From Metaphire vulgaris (lineage: Eukaryota > Annelida > Clitellata > Crassiclitellata > Megascolecidae), in contig CM030834.1 of NCBI GenBank assembly GCA_018105865.1, forward strand, positions 3,671,115 through 3,735,114: a DNA stretch of 64,000 bases. The letters run 5' to 3'. Below the pieces are notes generated by a model. The model made no database searches, was not told where the DNA came from, and worked only from the letters and a program-made list of their open reading frames with translations. Position numbers and translations under genes: made by a program. Within the stretch, counting starts at the first letter, position 1, and each line of letters begins with the position of its first letter. Below, piece after piece: positions 34,325 to 44,159 of this stretch.

Positions 34325-37300
34325 ATATGTTTTCGTGTAAATTAAGCATCATACTTAACTAACTACATCTAAGTAAGTAAGTAAAAACGACATTTCTATA
34401 GCGCTGTCCGAAAGCTTGGCGCAGTACACCAACTTCTTCACGAGCGCTCAATCTGAGTAAAACGCAATCCATAGTCCGGGGTTGTCAAGGTTGTGGACGC
34501 AGGTAGGCAGTTGCATGAAAGTATTTCTATGGAGGATGATAACAAGACTTGTAAATTAATTTTGTTGCCATAGAAACTAAACAATAAACAAGACAAGTGA
34601 TCTCTTTTGGCTTTTCAAGCATCAACTTCTGACCATGACCATTACTTTTCATAATTCCAAGTTAGCCTACATTTCGACACATCTGGGCGATCTGGCCTAC
34701 AAATATATTGTCTTTTATAGACAGAGCTGAGCAATGTAAAGAGCCAATTCTTCAGATAAGTATTGCCTGATACTTATAATTGGCCCTAATGTTGGAATGG
34801 TCTTCGCGATTTTTAAAGATATATTCCCATTATTTAGTTGACTCGATTTGATTATTACGTTATGGAGGTCCAGGGCTTTTTTCAGTGGGAACGCAGGGGA
34901 ACGGCGTCCCCACACCTTTTTTGCCAGATTGTATATATAATTATGGATACGTAATAATGCGTTTGGGAACGTACAGGTGTGGCGTTCCCACACCCGTTTT
35001 TGTTGAAGAGTAAAAAAAAGCATGAGTTCCCAAACCTTTTTTCCTATAAAAAAAGCCCTGTGGAGGTCGATCTAAAAACGTATACATGTGAGCGAACATA
35101 TAGACGACTGAACTATATGCCCTACACTCCAACCGTTTCCAGGAGTGTATCTGGCAGCGTGGATGTCGGTCCCACAGTAGTGGAATAGAAATCTGTGCGG
35201 AGGAGTGGAGTCTTTTCCAGTCAGCAGCGGATAGATATTTTTTCCGTCGATGATCCTATCGTCTGGAAGGGTTCCCCTGAAGACGGCGGAGACGAGCGTT
35301 GGAAAGATGTCCATGAGACTCGTTGGAACGTCGATCACCGTTTGAGGTTTGATGTGATTTTTCCACATCATCACAGACGGAACGCGTATTCCGCCGTCCA
35401 TTCCACCCTGTCCCTTGCCGCCTGTAATGTAATGTATGTAATGTACATGTAAATTATGATGTAATGTAGCATCTGTAAAGCGCCTATTATATTTCTACTC
35501 AGACGTGGAAATATGTATGCAAATATTGGCGTTGCGGTTAAATAAAACATTCGAAAAGGAAATAAATAAATGAAAACGCTGTGCCAACACTGAATGAAAT
35601 CGGAATGAATGCTGAAATCAACTAACGTTTTAATTATTTATTTTTCAAGACGACTTCTATAGCGCCGTGGCAATGGCGAAGGCCAAAAACCCTAGAGCAC
35701 TTAAATAAATGCCACTGTGAATGGCAAATTGTGATTTGCGTGTGCGAAAATTGGATGCCAAAGTCAATGGTTCAGTTAAAGCGAGAGTAACTCACTAATT
35801 AATTAATTAATTAATTAATTAATTTTTAATTAAAAGAGGAAAGTACTACTGAAATACTGTAGGTGACTGCTGCTCCACTGCCCTTAAATTCACCTCTGTA
35901 TATGCCATGCCATCCACCCTCCTGCGATCCGTCGTGACCCTTTTCCTCCAGATGACCACCGTTGTCGGACGTGAAATATACGACGGTGTTGTCGAGGATC
36001 CCGAGTCTCTCGAGGGCGTCGACCATCTGCCCCGTTCCCCAGTCCATCTCTTCGACGTTGTCGCCAAACGCCCCGTGAACCGAATGACCTTTGAACTCGT
36101 CCGATGTGTGCAGCACCGTGTGGACCTGGAAAGAAACAGAAGTTTTGACTAATCGCAAAGGGGCCGTCCATAAATGACGTCACGCGATTTATGGACAGTC
36201 CCAAAGCTACGATTACGAATCTACTTCTGAGCGACCATAAACTCGTATCGATTGCATAACTAAAAATGGTTTTATCGATTAATTATCTTTGCTTGGTTGG
36301 TTTGTTAATGGATTACGGTATATTTTTGAGGAATGACTTTGCACATTCTAGCACAGTGGTTCTTAACTGGGGGTACTCGTACATCTTGGGCGTACTTGAA
36401 GGACCTTGTGGGGGGGGTACTGAATAATCCGGAAATAAAGTCTGTTTAAAGACTTTTACTACAAATTATTACCCTGTATACAAATGCTGTAGAAATTTTG
36501 TACTAATTTAGAAATTTTAAAGAAAAAGCTCACTTTCTGGCGATTTGTAACAGACGTTTGTTGCACTTTATAATTATTTTCAGTTTATAATTATTTTCAA
36601 TATATTGCAAACTTTTGTCCTGGGATAAGGTACGCTGGTATGGGGTACTTCGTTCTCTTATACCTGTTTCAATGGTACGTAATCGTAAAAAGGTTAAGAG
36701 GTTAAGAATCACTGGATTCTAGTAGATCTACCTGAATCCAGGACATCATGAGAAGAAACGGTTTCTGGTCTTTCTGTCTTTCTTCGAGAAACTGGACCCC
36801 TTCGTTAACAAGTCTCTGCGTGAAATTCCTAAAGCGGATCGGCTGCTCGACTACGTCGAAGTTTCTCATGACCATGGAGTTCATCAGTTTAAAATTGTTG
36901 ACGAGGAACAGAACGACCGACGAGGGAAGAATCAAAAGCAACAGAACGAACACAACGAGGTAGCATCCGCACACGCGAAGTCGAAGGAGAAGGAGAAGCG
37001 TCGCCATTCCGCCGAATATGACGGTCGATAGAACGGGATTCAGGAGCGGGAAGAGAGAGGTGATGACCTTGTGGCTGCTCTCTCCGAAATCCTTCTGATT
37101 CGAAACGGGAATTCCGTAGAAATAATCGAATCCCTGCTTCAGCGGATGATGGCAGAAGTCGTTCGAGTTTTCGCAATGGACGCCCTGGTGCCATTTTCCT
37201 TACAGATAAAGGAGTTATACACTGTGCGAGTTGTTGAAATGAGGTCTTAAAATTTAAGTTTTAACTCTTGGGTTTACTAATCGATGTGTTATCCGACTGG

Positions 37301-39040
37301 GGATTCGTGCTTACATCGACATTTTTCGGTGACAGGAATAGTTCTTGAGGGAAAGTCAATGATAGAGCAAAGTCATGGCGATGCGATGATTGATTGATTG
37401 ATTGATTGATTGGTTGGTTGATTGATTGGTCGATTGATTGATTGATGCTTTGCTGGATAATAAACGTGTCTATGTGGTGATGTTGAGTAGACAATACAGC
37501 ATTGCTGATCAACTGTTAAGCAATATAAGTACCAGCACATAAAGAGTATGCAATGTATTGTGGATAAGGACATAGTAACAAATGAAAGAGTCCTAGAAAG
37601 AAGCAAAACAACAGCAATGGGGAAACGGGAAATAATACGAAGAAAAATGTTCTATGCTAGTCACATCATGAGAGAGTCGGCCGGAGACCTACCAATCAGA
37701 GGCGTCATTTGGGGGGCTGGGGGGCCGTGGCCCCCCCCAAGGAAATGAAAATATTAATTTACAATGTATTAATGTGCAACAAAGAACAAAAACAGGGACG
37801 TCATTTGCGTTTGGGGGGGGGCAAAAAAGGTCAGATGTGGAGTAACCTACCTGAAGAGTAACTAGTCGTAAAAAAGGCTGACAAGCAAAAAAAAGGTCGT
37901 CAACTTTTTGGGAAATTCGTCAAGTCGAAAAATTGAAAATTTAAAAAAAATCTAAAATTTAAAAAAAGTGAAAAGAAAAATTTTAAAAAATTTCTCGCCC
38001 CCCCCCAACAAAAGTGTGAAATGACGCCACTGCTACCAATGATAATAATGGAAGGTAGAATAGGAGGAACAAGGAGAAGGGGCGACCAAGGAGAAACTGG
38101 ATGGACGACATCATCGACTGGACAAACACAAATAACTATGGAACCCTAAAAAGAGCGGCAGAAGATAGAGAGAGAATTGGAGGACAGTGATTGTAAACCC
38201 TCCGATAGAGGACGGCACATAAAGAAGAATGTATCGTGATGCAATGTATTGTAATGTATTGTGATGTAATGTAGCGTTATTGCATCATGTGGGCAATGCA
38301 GTTGATTCTCCGTCAACAGTCTGTCAGCTATTTATTCATCCTTGCCTAAGATAGCTACGATCTATACATACATTTTATACGGTAATGCATTTTATTTTTC
38401 ATTTTCACAGTATAAATATTCGTATTGTATTCAAGATTTACCAATTAAAGCGGTCGAATATCCGTGACTTTTGGCCACTTCGGCAAAGGTCGTCTCATTG
38501 GGCGGTAGACCAGCCACACAGGCTGCAAACGGAAGGACCCTCACAACGTGGTGGGAAGCCATTCCTATCGCCAACACGCATATAACAGAGTCACGTGAAG
38601 ACAAGCCACAATAATGACCTTTGTGAGAATCATTTCAACGGATTTTGCAGTTTAATGGATTTGACAAAATTTAGTATTTTGACCAAATTCGTTCATTTTT
38701 CTACCATTCCGTGACTGTCATCAATCGCTGATTTCATGCGATTATGGTGCATGTGTTTTTTGTATGGACTGCGCTGTTCGAAAGTTATTCAGTCCCATTT
38801 TATTCTGGTTAACCATAAGGCACCAGCTTCGTTCATTACGTGGAGTTCTATCATCTATGCAGCACGAAAGTCATCAGATTCAAGTTGCGCGTCAATGAAA
38901 ATACGGACTAAACAAAGAGGAAAACAAAAATGTGTTTCCTTAAATTCATTTGCCTACAGTGTATGGTCGCCTCCAAAGTAAATTATTATATTATTATTAT
39001 CGCCATTATCACTATTACTAGACCTACTACTACTACTACT

Positions 39041-39093
<53 letters not shown>

Positions 39094-39206
39094 TGATTTT
39101 CTGGCTTGACCTGGCTCTAATGTTATTTGGGTTTGGTGCGCCATCGGATGATGCCCTGGGCATTATGATAGTGGCGCTATTGAAGTTGATTGATTGATTG
39201 ATTGAT

Positions 39207-39298
<92 letters not shown>

Positions 39299-41349
39299 GG
39301 CCTACTACTACTACTAGCAATGTTACCTCTAAGCTGTGCGCGTGTGTGTGCGCGCGCAGAGGTCGCAAGACAAGCGGACAAAGGAAAAACTGGAGCACAC
39401 AAATTTTTTAACATTGTCTCCATTGCTTTCATATCATACACGTACTTACTGAAGTTACTGATAAGGATTCACGTTTTGTTATGAACTTGTAACGGCTCCA
39501 CACAACTACTAACTTCTGGTCTAGACTATGAACAAAAGAGGTATTTTATTTAATGATTTGTGCAAAGCATGAGGTTCCATATATCGATAAAATGAAAAGA
39601 ACAGAAAGCCAGCGATAGAAATGTCTTAAAATAGAGATTTGAAATCGTTGACGTAAACGTGGAAGAAAAAGTGGGGGAGCCGAACCCCTGTACCTTCCAC
39701 ATTCCGCATGGCAGCCTCTCAAAATGGGGGACTTCCACCTAGAGGCTTAATAGAAGTTTACTCCTGTTTTTGAAATGAAAACGAACAGCGACTTCATTTA
39801 AGAGTTCATGGTTTCGCTTGATTGTGAACAGTTTCAAGATCTAGCAAATCGAGTGGATATAGGACGAATATGCCTGACATTCAGCGCAAACTGTGAACCG
39901 CAATTTAGCTTAATGAATATGTTGAAGAACAAGAGAAGGAATCAATTAGATCAGGGATTCCCAAACATTTTGTAACTGCGGCCACATAACCGGCTTTGTA
40001 ACGTGCCGCGACCCTAATAATAGCATGCAATATCAAAAACAGCATTATGCCATCTAGCGAACGTTACTTTTGAGTTTGAAATAAATGGCAAAACAAAAGC
40101 TCTTATCCAATTCGAATGAAAATATGGCAAATATATTAACGAGAATTATTCATATTTTCGCCAAATAAGACAAAATGAGAGAAATAAATATTGAAATTTC
40201 TTGAAAACTGTCTTCTTTAAACTTTTGCACGAACATACCTTTATTACGCGTTTTAAAAGTCCTATGAGTATGGCAAAATCGCTTAACCGCTAGTTTAAGA
40301 TCATATTTAAAATAGAGATTCCCTATTGTTATTGGAGTTTCAGAGCAAAATGTTCGGATGCGCTTTCCTGGTGCTATTACGAAATAAGATTAATTTTTAA
40401 AAAGTACTAAAGACCAGGGTTTCCTACACTTTCTGGAACTGCGACTCAATTCAGTGGTTTTGTAACATTCCGCGACCCTGCAAACTTATTGTCAATGTCA
40501 ACTAAATTAGATAAAACACTAATAATTTTAATACAAGCCGTATATGGAGTGTTGCAGACATATAAATTTCTTAAAACCTAAGCCCATTTGCAACCTTCAA
40601 AGCTTGTGACATTGTGGTATTCGTTAGAAAATGACACTTTATAATCTAAAATCGGGCGACCCACTAGAATGATCCCTGCGACCAATGTCAGGAGCAAGGG
40701 CACACTACAGTTTCGGCGCCTGTATACGGCTGCCAGCAAGTGTTTGTACGTGCCATCGATTCGTCGCTGTTATCGGCATTTTCCGATGTTTTGCGACTGG
40801 ATTTTACGCCAATCGCGAGGACTGCGTTCCACTCGTCGGTTTTTCCGAGGAGTTACTCGCCCTCCTCCACTCTTTCCACGTCCTTCTGGCAGTTTCAAGT
40901 CGGTCGCCGTCGCTGTCGAGGCTCCGCCAATGGGCCGCCGTTGAAATGGCCGCCGCGTGACAAATCAACGGGGCTGGGCGATCGACTGTCGTTCCAGGTC
41001 TTCGCTGGAACATACATCAACGTCGGATTTGCCGATTACTATCCTCCATGCAGCGGAAGACCGCTTCTTCGGAATTCACAGTCGAATAGGATGTTGCCGT
41101 TTCCGCAGAACGAATTCTTTCATCTCGCTGGTCTACAACATCATCTTTCCGCTTCTCGCTAGCGTGGTTTTCTACTGAAGGACCGCTTCTCATGGACTCG
41201 ACGCCAGTTTCTTTATGGCAGCGAGTTCTTTTTGTCATCCGAATGGATTTTTAGCATCGCCATTTTGACCTTCATTGATACGTTAGCGCTGTCAAAGCGC
41301 TTTTGATTTTGGTATTAACTATGCTACGGCGCTATAAAAATCGTACAGG

Positions 41350-41429
<80 letters not shown>

Positions 41430-41835
41430 TACAGAGTTACACTAGTCAAAATAAAAAAATTATGGTCAAAAACTAAGGAAAGAAATAAGATTCAGTTGGG
41501 AGCCTATCCTGGATTATACGATTTTTACAGCATAGGCCTGCGTATCTTTAGATTTTCTAGGCAAATAGGCTCTTGGTGAAAGTGAAACCTGATCTGACGG
41601 GATAGCGTCCGGTCAGCAGAGCCGTTCTGCTGGGCGAGCAGAGGGCAGCGGCTGTCAGATGGTGACCGAGTTTGACTCCCTCTCTGGCGATACGGTCGAT
41701 GTTCGGTGTCCTAATGGTGCTGTTGCCAAAGCATCCGATGTCGCCAATGCCCAGATCGTCTGCCAACAATATGACGACGTTTGGATTGGCACAGTCTCCG
41801 TCTGCCACAAGACAGACGACACCGCAGACCATCAT
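33651..41835 (-). CDS. Steroid-sulfatase-like arylsulfatase (6 exons, complete)
   Basis: Join 41589-41835, 38442-38564, 36732-37198, 35894-36125, 35134-35421 and 33651-34018 (minus strand): 1725 bp, 574 residues, all junctions in frame. Vertebrate STS is of similar size. Family: STS/ARSD-ARSH membrane-associated sulfatases that hydrolyse sulfate esters in the ER or secretory pathway. Visible motifs: short hydrophobic N-terminus, ADDLG metal site (Asp26, Asp27), CSPSR (Cys66, expected to become formylglycine, and Arg70), GKWH (Lys125, His127), VHT (His281), SDNG (Asp333, Asn334) and GGK (Lys359). Residues about 166-223 form the two-helix membrane hairpin typical of STS. Possible N-glycosylation sites are NST, NET and NFT. 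The substrate cannot be deduced. The start at 41835 is the first Met in frame after an in-frame upstream stretch; an alternative upstream 5' exon is possible. Confidence 0.93.
34081..34323. mobile_element. Small DNA element with CAGGGCCA ends, plus ATT tract
   Basis: CAGGGCCACCTTAA at the left and TAAAGATGGCCCTG at the right are inverted with two mismatches. An ATT tract follows (34288-34323). It lies in intron 5 and is largely collapsed in copy A. Confidence 0.65.
34324..34870. other. Intron 5, non-coding
   Basis: Matches 10640-11285 of copy A apart from an internal deletion of about 150 bases. No other feature. Confidence 0.5.
34871..35060. mobile_element. hAT-like MITE in intron 5, copy B only
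   Basis: CAGGGCTTTTTTCAGTGGG and the TAAAAAAAGCCCTG end are inverted. Flanks are TGGAGGTC on both sides, a perfect 8-bp duplication. The empty site in copy A reads TGGAGGTC once near 11281. It lies 73 bp from the donor of exon 5. Confidence 0.92.
35134..35421 (-). CDS. Arylsulfatase exon 5
   Basis: 288 bp, phase 1 at both ends. Acceptor ATTACAG/GCGGCAAGG, donor GGAAACG/GTTGGAG. Encodes [19 protein letters not shown], then [35 protein letters not shown] and [20 protein letters not shown]. Contains the substrate-side Lys359. Confidence 0.92.
35422..35893. other. Intron 4 with SINE-like tail
   Basis: TGTAATG runs at the exon 5 acceptor, a SINE/LINE-tail motif GACGACTTCTATAGCGCCG (about 35650-35720) and an AATT tract (35796-35825). 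Confidence 0.6.
35894..36125 (-). CDS. Arylsulfatase exon 4
   Basis: 232 bp, phase 0 to 1. Acceptor TTTCTTTCCAG/GTCCAC is intact here, unlike copy A. Donor TACAGAG/GTGAAT. Encodes [50 protein letters not shown] and GGWHGIYR, including the His281 and Asp333-Asn334 active-site residues. Confidence 0.93.
36161..36202. mobile_element. 42-bp MITE with CCGTCCATAAAT ends
   Basis: GGGCCGTCCATAAAT inverted as ATTTATGGACAGTCCC around a 12-bp centre. Flanks AAAG on both sides. It lies 35 bp upstream of exon 4, beside the likely branch-point region. Confidence 0.82.
36354..36714. mobile_element. hAT-like element in intron 3, copy B
   Basis: CAGTGGTTCTTAACTGGGG and GGTTAAGAATCACTG are inverted ends. ATTCTAG occurs on both flanks. 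It ends 17 bp from the exon 3 boundary. No coding frame. Confidence 0.78.
36732..37198 (-). CDS. Arylsulfatase exon 3
   Basis: 467 bp. Acceptor TGTAAG/GAAAATGG, donor ATTCAG/GTAGAT. Encodes residues 124-279: [37 protein letters not shown], the membrane hairpin around [20 protein letters not shown] and [29 protein letters not shown] and FLLMMSWIQ. Confidence 0.93.
37384..37447. repeat. GATT microsatellite in intron 2
   Basis: GATT repeats with GGTT and GGTC variants, longer than the copy A tract. Confidence 0.95.
37562..38222 (+). pseudogene. LINE reverse transcriptase tail, interrupted by a MITE
   Basis: Counterpart of 13666-14198: [20 protein letters not shown], then the MITE, then further C-terminal sequence ending at GAGGACGGCACATAA. 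The frame is broken. Same LINE relic as in copy A but carrying a different nested MITE. Confidence 0.83.
37697..38032. mobile_element. hAT-like MITE nested in LINE relic, copy B only
   Basis: CAGAGGCGTCATTT at the left and AAATGACGCCACTG at the right are inverted with one mismatch. Flanks are CTACCAAT on both sides, a perfect 8-bp duplication. The interior is full of G, C and A homopolymers. Copy A has uninterrupted LINE sequence here. Confidence 0.92.
38442..38564 (-). CDS. Arylsulfatase exon 2
   Basis: 123 bp, phase 1 at both ends. Acceptor GCGATAG/GAATGGC, donor TTAATTG/GTAAAT. Encodes [36 protein letters not shown] and TALI, bridging RYPVRSG to GKWH exactly as in STS. Confidence 0.92.
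38565..39000. other. Intron 1, non-coding
   Basis: Matches 14660-15080. Nothing recognised. Confidence 0.5.
39003..39315 (-). repeat. SINE-like unit between ACG and ACT microsatellites
   Basis: ACG tract (39040-39092), then a minus-strand SINE-like unit (about 39095-39195), a short GATT tract and an ACT tract (39208-39298). Copy A has CTA repeats where copy B has ACG repeats. The F2 MITE of copy A (15338-15529) is absent. Confidence 0.85.
39316..40682 (+). mobile_element. F4 + F3 composite repeat, copy B
   Basis: Counterpart of 15543-16916, with the F3 part starting near 39951 (TCAGGGATTCCCAAACATTT). No coding frame. Confidence 0.6.
40683..41340. repeat. Dispersed repeat R1, copy B, uninterrupted
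   Basis: Continuous version of the sequence split in copy A by the 887-bp hAT-like element. The minus-strand frame at 40804-41013 matches those of the other R1 copies. The segmental duplication ends here. Confidence 0.65.
41350..41430. repeat. AAT microsatellite
   Basis: About 27 AAT units in intron 1, just beyond the end of duplication copy B. It may have taken part in the breakpoint but has no equivalent at the copy A end (18483). Confidence 0.97.
41589..41835 (-). CDS. Arylsulfatase exon 1 (catalytic cysteine exon, single copy)
   Basis: Encodes [55 protein letters not shown] and [20 protein letters not shown], ending phase 1 at TCAG/GTTTCA, a weak but usable donor. The frame stays open upstream of the Met as far as a CAAACAG acceptor-like site near 41881, so an additional 5' exon cannot be excluded. 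No second copy exists in the window. Confidence 0.92.
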
Positions 41836-42051
41836 CGCCCATAAGCAAGATGGCGGATGTCTGAGATGCTGCCACCGCCCTGTTTGAAATAAAACAGACG
41901 AAGAAATTAGAACATTGCATCCATGGGAGAACCGGTAGCAATATTATCTGCGAAACATCTAAAAGTCTCTTAAGCTAACCTTGACTTTTTATTGTGAAGA
42001 CAACAGGTTGAACGACAAATTATATCGACTTTTCTGTTAGATACGTTACAA

Positions 42052-42117
42052 CAGTGGCGTAGCCAGGATTTCCGGAAGGGGGGTTTAACCCCCAAAACCC
42101 CCGTGGCTACGCCACTG
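42052..42117. mobile_element. 66-bp hAT-like MITE
   Basis: CAGTGGCGTAGCCAGG and CCGTGGCTACGCCACTG are inverted ends. Flanks CGTTACAA and CGTTACGA form an 8-bp duplication with one mismatch. It lies about 200 bp upstream of arylsulfatase exon 1. Confidence 0.9.
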
Positions 42118-43372
42118 CGTTACGACGGTAACGTTTCCACTATTTCTTATTTGTAGTGTAAGAAACTTCGCCATCGACAGAATTTTTAAACAGTCCTGAA
42201 TTGTTGCGTTGTCATAAAGGCCCTAAGAAGTTGTCTGACTTACTTACTAATTGACTGACTGACTGACCGACCATAGCCAACCCACCTACCAACCGACCGA
42301 CTGACTTAATGACCTACTGACTAACTCACTGACTGATTTGTCTATTTACTTACTTTATGAACAGTGCGTCATTTAGATCGCAGCGAAGATTTGCGACGAA
42401 TTGAAAGAAACTGAATTTATTAAAAATCTCCTGCGTTAACACCTAACCTGTCTTTCCTTGATCGTGTCCTGTCATGAACGTTTCCGTTGGCAAATAGACG
42501 TTTTCTCTATGCGGTCAAGAGGATGGCCGATTGAACTGGCAACTAGGCGCTACAAATTGAACGAAACTACATTGCTAAATTCCACCGATGTAGTCTTCTA
42601 CTATGTTATAATACCTCGTGGACCTGCGCGCTTTTGAAATTCAGACCTGACCCGAGTCGACAAAGACTGAAAGGCTGTTTGGCGCAGTTCGAACATAGGT
42701 CTATCAGTCCCGATCTTTGGAGCAAAGTTTCACAAAGCAAAGTGGGATCTATTTTAATCGAGACGACCTAGAAATCGAAGAATAACACGTGGGATGTCTT
42801 AAAGCAGACTTTAGAATTTAATACCTTAACTCGATGCTAGCCGAGACTTAGGCCCTAGTCGTTTCAATGGCCGTTAATTTCAGCATAGAATTCGCTGCCA
42901 TCTGCGTTGTCTCAAACGAAAATCGTGTGAGACGTGAAAATCGTATGAGACGTGAAGGCCAAAGTATTTATTGAGTTATGGGAGGTCAGGACTCTTTAAA
43001 ACTATATTACCGATTATTATATTAAATGGATGTCGTTTACTTAGAGCTTAATAGCCTAAAGTCTACTCTATCATCAAACGCATGCGCTATATAGACAGAC
43101 TAATAGAAGTCTATTCAGGACGATGATAATAAAGTGACAAAACGTAAATGCAACAATTAATAATAGGTTAAATGTCATTAAAATCTATCACAGTAAAATT
43201 AATGAATTCCAGATAACCAACATCGCTTAGACACAATTAGGCCCTAGTGTAGTTTTTGTGGGGTAAATGGAGAAATACCTGGTCACTGCTTATTAGCTTC
43301 CTGCCTTCCTCTCTACCCCACTGGTACTCTCTATAGGCCTTCCAAGGCCGCCGAGAGAAATTCCGAGCCCCT
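42118..43372. other. Intergenic stretch between divergent genes
   Basis: No gene recognised. Contains a degenerate TGAC-type tetranucleotide tract (42237-42350) and an 18-bp direct duplication, GAAAATCGTGTGAGACGT and GAAAATCGTATGAGACGT (about 42918-42953). The arylsulfatase promoter should lie in the part nearest 41.9 kb, but no clear element is seen. Confidence 0.5.
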
Positions 43373-43406
43373 GGCATAGAGGGTAGATTAGCCTACCCTC
43401 TATGCC
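43373..43406. repeat. Perfect 14-bp inverted repeat
   Basis: GGCATAGAGGGTAG, loop ATTAGC, CTACCCTCTATGCC. The arms continue imperfectly as CCCCT/CCCCTGGG. It could form a stable hairpin and may be the core of a very small palindromic element. Confidence 0.9.
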
Positions 43407-43811
43407 CCTGGGCAGAGCAGTCACCTGCCCATAAAAAGTTTATATCGAAAGTCTTTCTTTGTTCGTCTTCTGCCATAAGCTTTTCAGCTGGCAACTATTA
43501 CGTTTTCTTAATGAAACGGTTGGAAAATTCCTTCCCCACTGGTCCCACTCCCAAAAGCCCCCTGGACCCTACAAGATGTTAAAGGATCATCGTCTAGCAT
43601 ATCTGTGTTGTAGATGTTCAGTTCGAACGAATGTTGGGAACGTTTTGAGTGACCCTATACATAGTTCAAGGCCCCTGAGTAGTTTGGAAGACCCTTCCAT
43701 CAGCGCTAAGGAACATAAAGCCGTCCGTCGCTTTTCGCAAACAGTTGAAGACACTTAGACAGATCTGTTTAACTGTGCTCATAATCATTGACAATGTAAT
43801 GCGCTTGTTAA
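43407..43811. other. Intergenic, no supported gene
   Basis: A 99-codon open frame (43459-43758) has no recognisable domain and no splice or start context. I leave it as chance. Confidence 0.5.
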
Positions 43812-43885
43812 CCCCTTAACTGGGGAATAAATCTGTAACTCAATGTAAACTGGACGGCTCAGAGCCGTCGCGCCCGGTTAAGGGG
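43812..43885. mobile_element. piggyBac-type MITE
   Basis: CCCCTTAACTGGG and CCGGTTAAGGGG are the inverted ends. Both flanks are TTAA, the target site of piggyBac elements. 74 bp, no coding capacity. Confidence 0.82.
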
Positions 43886-43974
43886 TTAACATTAATTGAA
43901 AATGCGCAATATAAATAACTAATTACATTACATTGCATTACTATATAGACCGTAGTTGGTGCCGATGTAAAATC

Positions 43975-44140
43975 CAGTGTTTAATCTAGACAAAGCCGGG
44001 GGGAACTCAAAAAACCGGGGAAAAGTCAACTAGGGTCTGCTGTTAGTTGATGTAGTATGCCAAAATTTCCGGGCTGAATTTGAAATTTCCGGGGGAAAAG
44101 GGCAATCTCCCCCTCCGCAAACGGCCTAGATTAAACCCTG
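43975..44140. mobile_element. Family F2 MITE with 8-bp duplication
   Basis: CAGTGTTTAATCTAGAC and CTAGATTAAACCCTG are inverted. Flanks GTAAAATC and GTAAAATT differ at one base. Confidence 0.9.
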
Positions 44141-44159
44141 GTAAAATTTCTTCTTAAAC

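Larger units (their letters stand above)
23130..41340. repeat. Segmental duplication, copy B
   Basis: Direct copy of 1-18482. It includes arylsulfatase exons 2-6 in working order. Its right end is in intron 1, about 250 bp from exon 1. Copy-B-only insertions are a LINE tail (29400-30219), a MITE (34871-35060), a MITE in a LINE relic (37697-38032) and a block near 31250-32760. Confidence 0.93.

Noticed and set aside
38954..39163. Poly-Arg frame
   Set aside because: Translation of the ACG tract plus a SINE-like unit.
39163..39441. Open frames of poly-Ser, poly-Val or poly-Thr
   Set aside because: Translations of the ACT trinucleotide tract in several frames.
43459..43758. 99-codon open frame as a possible gene
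   Set aside because: No domain, no splice signals, lies among transposons.
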